From Rhizobium esperanzae (GTDB taxonomy: Bacteria > Pseudomonadota > Alphaproteobacteria > Rhizobiales > Rhizobiaceae): a DNA stretch of 64,000 nt. The position numbers were made by a program, and so were the translations under genes. How positions within the stretch are numbered: position 1 is the first letter of the stretch; every line of letters begins with the position of its first letter. The stretch covers positions 62,001 to 126,000 of the forward strand of contig NZ_JACIFY010000012.1 of the NCBI RefSeq assembly GCF_014197615.1, written 5' to 3'. Positions 59,161-64,000 of this stretch are shown here, in pieces. The notes beneath the pieces were generated by a model. That model ran no database searches. It was not told the origin of the DNA and worked only from the letters and a program-made list of their open reading frames with translations.

Positions 59161-59771
59161 CTAGCCCACCCCAATTGGGAACAGAAACCGTTAAACTACC
59201 TACACTTGCGACGTTCGGAACTTTGGCTCCTGATAAGTCAATGACAGTGGCAACGAACGCGTTACATTTATAAGACGGATCCCCCCATTTCCCCGCAGCT
59301 GTATCCAAATGTTCCGTGGACACCAAATTCCGGATGGTTCCCCCTGCTGAATACATCTGCAACACCAGCCATCTTATCGGGAACGGACATCCCATTTGGA
59401 AATGTCGCATTGAACCCCGGACTCCCTCCATATCCCAATGGGTCGTTGTGAGAGTCTCGTACGCCTATGCCTGAGCGCGTTGAGTAGTTCCATCCTCCCA
59501 CAAACTGGCTGTAACCGTCACGATCGATATCATATCCTTGATAAGGATTGCCCGACCCAAATGAATCATGCCCATTTGGGTCGCTTTTATTAACTGGGTC
59601 GTTTTCAGAATAGGCATATCTGTTAGTGCCCACACCTGGCTTAGTGGGATCCCAAGTACCCGGTGAGATGAAGCGGGCGTTGGCTGGGAGATTGCATGAG
59701 ATCACCGTCAACAACACAATGGTAAAGATGCTGATGCATCTGACGAACATGAACTTTACAAAATCTGTCAT

Positions 59772-60164
59772 TTGAATGTCATCCCCTTAAAGACCCATGT
59801 CCTACAACATCGACATGTCCAAGAATTTCTGTTGTTGCTGCAACTGCCTGTCCTGTTCGCCCCGCCAAGCGCAGCCCGTGGTTATTGGTCGACGGATCGG
59901 TCATGCGATCATCGCGAGCTTGGCGGTCGCCATATTCAAGCTGGAGGAAAGCGGCGCCTCAACCTGTGCGAAAGCGCAGTTTTTGAATTCTATTGCCTAC
60001 CTAAACGCAGGCCATGCCAGCGATACCGCAAGCGCCAAATTGTCCAGCCCCAACCTCACCGGCACCCAAAACGATACAACTACAGGTGAAGGCGAGCGAG
60101 ATATTTGTCAATCGACTATACAAATTCTTCCACTATGTATTGCCACAGCTTCGTCTAGGCGGCT
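59772..60164. other. unresolved AT-richer segment between effector and the agaL2 duplicate
   Basis: These 393 bases hold no gene I can support. Rightward frames exist (for example a Cys-rich start, SKNFCCCCNCLSC, at 59815) but show no conserved domain and run into the agaL2 fragment. On the other strand there are stops every few dozen codons. It may be debris from the longer Rhs locus or the effector's promoter region. Confidence 0.4.
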
Positions 60165-60467
60165 TGCCGCCGCGACTGACCGCGCTGATGCGCGCCAACA
60201 TCAGTGTGCAGGAACTGACGGTGCAGGCGCTGATGACTGAAAATCGTGAGCACATCTACCACGCCGCGATGATGGACCCGCATACGGCCGCCGAACTCGA
60301 TCTCGACCAGATCTGGTCGCTGGTCGACGACCTGCTCGCCGCCCACGGCGACTGGCTGCCCGAATGGGCGCGTCCATCCAGCAAAATCAAGGCCGCCTGA
60401 CCCCCTCTCCCGGGTGAGGCGTAAAAGAGCCCCGCGGTGTGGCAACGACCGCGGGGTTTTTGCGTGG
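60165..60467 (+). pseudogene. duplicated 3' end of agaL2 with terminator
   Basis: 303 bases collinear with 57235-57537 without indels at a constant offset of 2930. About a dozen substitutions are visible, several synonymous and a few changing residues (Gln to Arg, Thr to Ala, Asn to Ser). It includes the agaL2 stop (60398-60400) and terminator, but no start. The divergence suggests it came from another strain's allele rather than a fresh local duplication. Confidence 0.92.
60430..60461 (+). terminator. agp-type terminator (copy 2)
   Basis: Identical to the terminator at 57500-57531, part of the duplicated agaL2 end. Confidence 0.9.
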
Positions 60468-60538
60468 GTGTGCGGCCTGAGGACGAATGTTTGGCCAGTA
60501 GGTTCGGTGGGCGCAAGGGAGGACTAGGACATGTGATC

Positions 60539-60651
60539 CATTAATAGATCATAAGTGGTCGTAACGCTCTGTTTATGATTTTCACATTGAGGACAACTCA
60601 CTAAATTCTGTATTATTAATGAGGCATGATGTACTTATAAGCGCCATTAAT
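60539..60651. promoter_or_regulatory. AT-rich hipBA promoter region with ATTAAT boxes
   Basis: CCATTAAT near 60539, ATTAATG at 60615-60621 and its inverse CATTAAT at 60645-60651 lie ahead of hipB in an otherwise featureless 198-base gap. The last two form an inverted pair spaced by 23 bases, plausible as HipB operators. Confidence 0.4.
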
Positions 60652-60665
60652 GGGGCTCGTTTTGA

Positions 60666-61004
60666 ATGGTCAAACCGCAGACACGGAGTTATTCACGTTA
60701 CAGCCGAGACGCTGCCAGGCTCCTGGGCCAGTCAATCCGCCTCGCCCGTATCGAGCGGAGGCTGACAATTGACGAACTGGCAGAGCGCGCCGGCCTTTCG
60801 CGTGGTCTTGTCCAACGGATCGAGCGCGGCGACATGGGCTGCGCGATCGGAGCAGCGTTCGAGGCTGCGGCCATCGTCGGCATCCGGTTGTTCGACGCAG
60901 ATCAATCCACCATGACGGCAAAAATCACGTCGAATGATCAAATACTGACCTTGCTGCCGCAGTCGGTGCGCAATCCAGCAAAGGCGGTGAAAGATGACTT
61001 CTGA
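60666..61004 (+). CDS. hipB: HipB-like XRE antitoxin
   Basis: 112 residues. The helix-turn-helix is LGQSIRLARIERRLTIDELAERAGLSRGLVQRIERGD. It overlaps the hipA start by 11 bases. It is expected to repress its own promoter and bind the HipA kinase. Confidence 0.87.
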   Translation: MVKPQTRSYSRYSRDAARLLGQSIRLARIERRLTIDELAERAGLSRGLVQRIERGDMGCAIGAAFEAAAIVGIRLFDADQSTMTAKITSNDQILTLLPQSVRNPAKAVKDDF

Positions 61005-62274
61005 AAAGACCCTGGAGGAGGTCTATGTCTGGATCTGGCTTCCAGGCGAGACACGGCCGGTCGTCGCAGGCTTGCTTTCACGCGCCGGCAAGACATTTGT
61101 GTTCAACTACGGCCGCAGCTACCTCGATCGTGACAACGCCATTGCCGTCTACGAGCCGGAACTCCCTCTTAAGGCCGGGATACTGCCGCTGCCGACGGGC
61201 CTTTCTATGCCCAGCAGCCTCCGCGACGCGGGACCCGACGCTTGGGGTCGGCGGGTCATCATCAACCGCAAATTCGGGTACAAGGGCAGCGAGATCGATC
61301 TCGGCCAGCTCGACGAACTGACCTATTTGATCGAATCTGGCTCGGATCGCGTCGGCGCTTTGGATTTCCAGCGATCGGCGGCGGTTTATGAGCCGCGCCA
61401 AGGTCGAGCAGCCTCTCTTGATGAGCTTATGACCGCTGCTGAGCGGGTTGAAGCTGGCCTCCCGATCACGCCCGAACTCGACCAAGCGCTCTTTCACGGC
61501 AGCTCGCTCGGAGGGGCTCGGCCGAAAGCGATGATAGAAGAGGCGGATGTCAAATATATCGCCAAGTTCTCCTCGCGCACCGACGTCTTCAACGTCGTCA
61601 AGGGAGAGTTTGTCGCCATGCGGCTGGCTGCTGCGGTGGGGCTTCATGTCGCTCCTGTCCATCTTGTCGGTGCGGCCGGAAAAGATGTCCTCCTCATCGA
61701 GCGGTTCGACCGCGAACGGGTGAAGCAAGGCTGGCGGCGTCGGGCGGTGGTTTCCGCGCTCACACTGTTCGGTCTCGATGAGTTGATGGCTCGCTATGCG
61801 AGCTATCAGGAACTGGCTGAGATCATCCGGTATCGCTTCGAGGCGCCGCGGGCGACGTTGCATGAGCTGTTCGGCCGTCTTGTCTTCAACATTCTTTCTG
61901 GCAACACCGATGACCACGCCAGAAATCATTCGGCTTTCTGGAATGGAACCACTCTTTCGTTGACGCCTGCCTACGATATCTGCCCGCAAGGCAGGGCGGG
62001 AAATGAAGCAGGGCAGGCGATGCTCATCACCAGCGAAAACCGTCAGAGCCGACTTGCCGTGTGCATTGCCGCCGCAAGACAGTTCCATCTTGATGAACAA
62101 GAGGCCGTCGCCATCATCGAGCGACAGATTGATATACTTCAGGCGCGGTGGGCGGCGACATGCGATGAAGCTGGGTTGAGCACGGTCGATAGAAATCTCA
62201 TGTGGCGCCGGCAGTTTCTCAATCCATTCGCTTTTGAGGGCGCTCCTGAAAAATTGGCAGGGATGGTTGCGTGA
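60994..62274 (+). CDS. hipA: HipA-like Ser/Thr kinase toxin
   Basis: 426 residues, typical length. An N-terminal HipA_N subdomain precedes the Gly-rich Ser loop (GSSLGGARPKAMI), catalytic GNTDDHARNHSAFW, and the metal-binding TPAYDICP. All residues needed for kinase activity appear intact. HipA toxins phosphorylate aminoacyl-tRNA synthetases in known cases. A 40-base terminator block identical to that of the agp operon follows 62 bases on. Confidence 0.9.
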   Translation: MTSEKTLEEVYVWIWLPGETRPVVAGLLSRAGKTFVFNYGRSYLDRDNAIAVYEPELPLKAGILPLPTGLSMPSSLRDAGPDAWGRRVIINRKFGYKGSEIDLGQLDELTYLIESGSDRVGALDFQRSAAVYEPRQGRAASLDELMTAAERVEAGLPITPELDQALFHGSSLGGARPKAMIEEADVKYIAKFSSRTDVFNVVKGEFVAMRLAAAVGLHVAPVHLVGAAGKDVLLIERFDRERVKQGWRRRAVVSALTLFGLDELMARYASYQELAEIIRYRFEAPRATLHELFGRLVFNILSGNTDDHARNHSAFWNGTTLSLTPAYDICPQGRAGNEAGQAMLITSENRQSRLAVCIAAARQFHLDEQEAVAIIERQIDILQARWAATCDEAGLSTVDRNLMWRRQFLNPFAFEGAPEKLAGMVA

Positions 62275-62341
62275 AGAAGGCGGTTTCGATGGTCGGCGAG
62301 CAAGGCACCGAAGATCTGGACGACAAGCGGACCTGCAAGAG

Positions 62342-62373
62342 CCCCGCGGTGTGGCAACGACCGCGGGGTTTTT
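62342..62373 (+). terminator. agp-type terminator (copy 3), downstream of hipA
   Basis: Exact third copy of the 9-bp stem and T-run; the identical block spans 62337-62376. Flanking sequence does not match agaL2. Confidence 0.9.
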
Positions 62374-62426
62374 GCGAGAAGAACTTATCACGGACGTAAG
62401 CCGCCGCGCGGACGCATAAAGCGACC

Positions 62427-62771
62427 TTATTCGGACAGCATACGTGCAAGCATATGTCTGATATGGTCCTGCGCACCGTAAAAAATGGCAGCAATAATGA
62501 TCCTGCGACTGCTTTCTACCGGCAGGAACCAGATCGCCGTCCTATCCCGCCGCAGAAACCGGATTCCAGGGCAAATGTCGGCTCGCAATGTCCCGATGTA
62601 AGGCGTATCGACAAGACGATCAACTTCGACGTGCAATTTACGGATTCGTTCAGCTGTACGCTCCAAAGTCTCGTCGGGCGAGTCTCCGAGTTCGACATAG
62701 GAGTCGAAGAGATGATCGAAAATCAACTCGAAATCCCGTTCGACATCCTCGGAATATTCAAGGGTCCACAC
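62427..62771 (-). CDS. parE: ParE/RelE-type toxin
   Basis: 114 residues: WTLEYSEDVERDFELIFDHLF, RLVDTPYIGTLRADICPGIRFLRRDRTAIWFLPV, IIIAAIFYGAQDHIRHM. It is the ParE branch (gyrase-poisoning in characterised members). It overlaps the upstream antitoxin by 14 bases. Confidence 0.88.
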   Translation of the reverse strand: MWTLEYSEDVERDFELIFDHLFDSYVELGDSPDETLERTAERIRKLHVEVDRLVDTPYIGTLRADICPGIRFLRRDRTAIWFLPVESSRRIIIAAIFYGAQDHIRHMLARMLSE

Positions 62772-63033
62772 GAACAGCTCGCCGTTTCCGCTCGATCATC
62801 GTCTCGACGCGGCTTTCCATTTCCGTCGTGGAAATCATCGTGTCCTTCAAACGCCGCTGGACCAATTCTCGAAGTGCTGCCGTTTCGACGGCCTCGGTTT
62901 CCGTCTTTTGGCGGAGGAGTTCCAAGCCCTGCTGAAGAACGGAACTCATGCTGGAATAGCGCCCGCTCTCCACCAGCGAACGGGCAAACGCGTCCTGCTG
63001 ATCGGTCAGTGAGATCGACGATTTGACACTCAT
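62758..63033 (-). CDS. parD: ParD-type ribbon-helix-helix antitoxin
   Basis: 91 residues. The ribbon-helix-helix start (SVKSSISLTDQQDAFARSLVESGRYSSMSSVLQQGLELL) is followed by a charged toxin-binding tail. It is first in the leftward parDE pair. Confidence 0.88.
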   Translation of the reverse strand: MSVKSSISLTDQQDAFARSLVESGRYSSMSSVLQQGLELLRQKTETEAVETAALRELVQRRLKDTMISTTEMESRVETMIERKRRAVRVDP

Positions 63034-63177
63034 CGGCCTATCTCCATCGGGCGAATTTGCTACTCAGTAGCACATCGATCAATAGGACGGAACCCCTCCC
63101 TCTATTCCTCAAAGGCGACGGCCATTGGCTGTGGTGCTGTGTTGATTTGGATACCAAGGCTGCCAGGGCGCGGCTTC

Positions 63178-63477
63178 CTAAATCCCCGACCCATCGAGCT
63201 GCTGGGCGTCGTCGCCTTCCCAGGGGGAGGGCATCGAGGTGCGATTGGCGGAGGGCATCGGCATCCAGCACTTCAGCTCCGGCTCGGCATATTCGATGAT
63301 GTGACCGGGCGAGGAATCGGAGGCGCGCCAGCCTTCTGCGCCGAACTGATCGCCATGCGACCAATAGGCGAGGTCGACTTCCGCCGGCCCCTGTTCGGAC
63401 GCGCGGATCGTCACCAGGATCCGGCTGCCGTCTTTCGGAGCGCTTGCCATCTGGCGCCAGCGGTCTTGGTCGTCCAT
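63178..63477 (-). CDS. small hypothetical protein
   Basis: 99 residues from ATG 63477 with GGAGGAAAG upstream. The WRQMASAPKDGSRILVTIR opening and YWSHGDQFGAEGWRASDSSP resemble the DUF551-like small proteins often found in phage and alphaproteobacterial genomes. No function is known. Confidence 0.7.
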   Translation of the reverse strand: MDDQDRWRQMASAPKDGSRILVTIRASEQGPAEVDLAYWSHGDQFGAEGWRASDSSPGHIIEYAEPELKCWMPMPSANRTSMPSPWEGDDAQQLDGSGI

Positions 63478-63596
63478 CGTCTTTCCTCCTGCCTCGCTGC
63501 AGGCGAGTGTCGCCTCGCCATCGAAAACGGTCAACTCAAACTTTGACGACCGATCCGATGCAGCGCGTTGTCGCTGACGACGATTGTCGATGCCGG

Positions 63597-64000
63597 TCAC
63601 CGCAGCTGCTGTCGGATCATGGGCAAAGCCAGGGTGAGGAGCACGGCGAAAACCATGACGACGCCATAAGGCACTTTCCGGCTCGCCCGGATTTCCGCGA
63701 TGCGCATGAAAAAAGCGAGATGTGCGACGGGCAACGGCACCGGCAGCCGCAGGGCGAGCAGCGTCACGATGCCGAGGACGAGGAGGAAAAACGAAAACGG
63801 CAGCATTCCGTGCCATCCGACAAAAAGGCCGATCGGCAGGAAAAGCTTGGCGTCTCCTGCGCCGAACAGCCGGAGTGCCCAGAGCACCACTCCAAGCATG
63901 AACATCAGCAGGCCGGCCCCGACGTCGCCGCCAATTCCGCTCGAAGCAAACAGCGCAGCGCCGACATCTTCGGAGCTGAGAATCACAGCCACGGCGCGCA
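63597..64000 (-). CDS. cpaA: prepilin peptidase, CpaA-like (5' end off the right edge)
   Basis: The window holds the C-terminal ~134 residues. Membrane segments and the second active-site motif LFGAGDAKLFLPIGLFVGW (GxGDxK type) identify an A24 prepilin peptidase of the Flp/tight-adherence pilus type. The first catalytic Asp would lie outside the window. The in-frame GTG at 63992 is probably internal. Confidence 0.75.
   Translation of the reverse strand, partial: RAVAVILSSEDVGAALFASSGIGGDVGAGLLMFMLGVVLWALRLFGAGDAKLFLPIGLFVGWHGMLPFSFFLLVLGIVTLLALRLPVPLPVAHLAFFMRIAEIRASRKVPYGVVMVFAVLLTLALPMIRQQLR

Larger units (their letters stand above)
58022..59771 (-). pseudogene. small Rhs-C-terminal effector with predicted Cys/His amidase domain, broken by a frameshift and an IS
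   Basis: From ATG 59771 comes a membrane/signal segment (VRCISIFTIVLLTVISCNLP), then the end-of-Rhs-core motif (GTWDPTKPGVGTNRYAYSEN, DPVNKSDPNGHD), then a toxin domain. The frame breaks near 59311-59322; the next frame continues HLDTAAGKWGDPSYKCNAFVATVIDLSG. It is cut by the IS at 58319-59160 and resumes HAPTAGDWATGNFSGFNHV ... RPGDIVAAQGH ... SGHSAIVTEV. Cys in YKCNAF and His in SGHSAI fit an NlpC/P60-CHAP papain-like peptidoglycan amidase. Removing the IS and one CTAG gives SVPNWGGLGHAPTAGDW without a break. About 300 residues when repaired, far shorter than a full Rhs protein. Confidence 0.75.

Noticed and set aside
60014..60400. 128-codon ORF ending in the agaL2-like C-terminus
   Set aside because: Only its 3' part is agaL2; the 5' part is unrelated orphan DNA and there is no complete catalytic domain, so it is called a pseudogene fragment.

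Overview
The window looks like the chromosome or a large replicon of a Rhizobium-type alphaproteobacterium (R. leguminosarum / R. etli-like). The GC-rich coding, the rhizobial intergenic mosaic and REP-like repeats, the agp/aga alpha-galactoside operon in Sinorhizobium order, and a PcaQ-controlled pcaDCHGB operon all point that way. Gene names rest on motif and context recognition; no database search was run.

Region 1 (1-11.1 kb) is an aromatic/hydroaromatic catabolic supercluster. A left-truncated dehydroshikimate dehydratase-like gene diverges from an operon with an amino-acid-type ABC importer, a type II dehydroquinase, an unassigned Gfo/Idh/MocA oxidoreductase and a shikimate/quinate dehydrogenase-like enzyme. 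It converges on pcaDCHGB, with pcaQ divergent. Together these would take quinate/shikimate to protocatechuate and on through the beta-ketoadipate pathway.

Region 2 (11.1-24.8 kb) is mixed accessory metabolism. It holds a Xre-RES toxin-antitoxin pair, an alpha/beta hydrolase, a candidate small RNA with its own promoter and terminator, and two LysR regulators each divergent from small redox operons (DODA dioxygenase, thioredoxin-fold/GST, DoxX, quinone reductase; SDR, CMD-CMD-cupin, flavodoxin). A DUF899 protein, a possible TetR remnant, two aldo-keto reductases and a DnaJ-domain protein follow.

Region 3 (24.9-39 kb) is histidine utilisation. hutI-hutH-hutG-hutU-hutD read leftward and hutF-hutC rightward around a palindromic operator. 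A second HutC-like repressor diverges from a complete polar amino-acid ABC importer translationally coupled to a HutH paralogue that has lost the Ala-Ser-Gly motif that forms the MIO cofactor.

Region 4 (39-47.3 kb) holds a PAP2 phosphatase, a RelE/HigB-type toxin gene broken by a one-base frameshift next to its antitoxin, a dimethylglycine dehydrogenase-like FAD/GcvT enzyme, a zeta-type kinase with a tiny upstream partner, an XRE-led three-gene cassette and a methyltransferase.

Region 5 (47.3-57.5 kb) is the alpha-galactoside (raffinose/melibiose) system agpT / agaL1-agpABCD-agaL2.

Region 6 (57.5-63 kb) is a layered islet at the agaL2 3' end. A diverged second copy of the last ~240 coding bases of agaL2 plus its terminator lies 2.93 kb downstream, and the 40-base terminator occurs a third time after hipBA. 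Between copies 1 and 2 sit a small signal-anchored Rhs-C-terminal effector (predicted Cys/His amidase) with a coupled immunity-like gene. The effector is broken by a frameshift and by an 842-bp IS5/IS427-like element flanked by CTAG. Between copies 2 and 3 is hipBA. A parDE pair, a small hypothetical gene and a right-truncated prepilin peptidase close the window.
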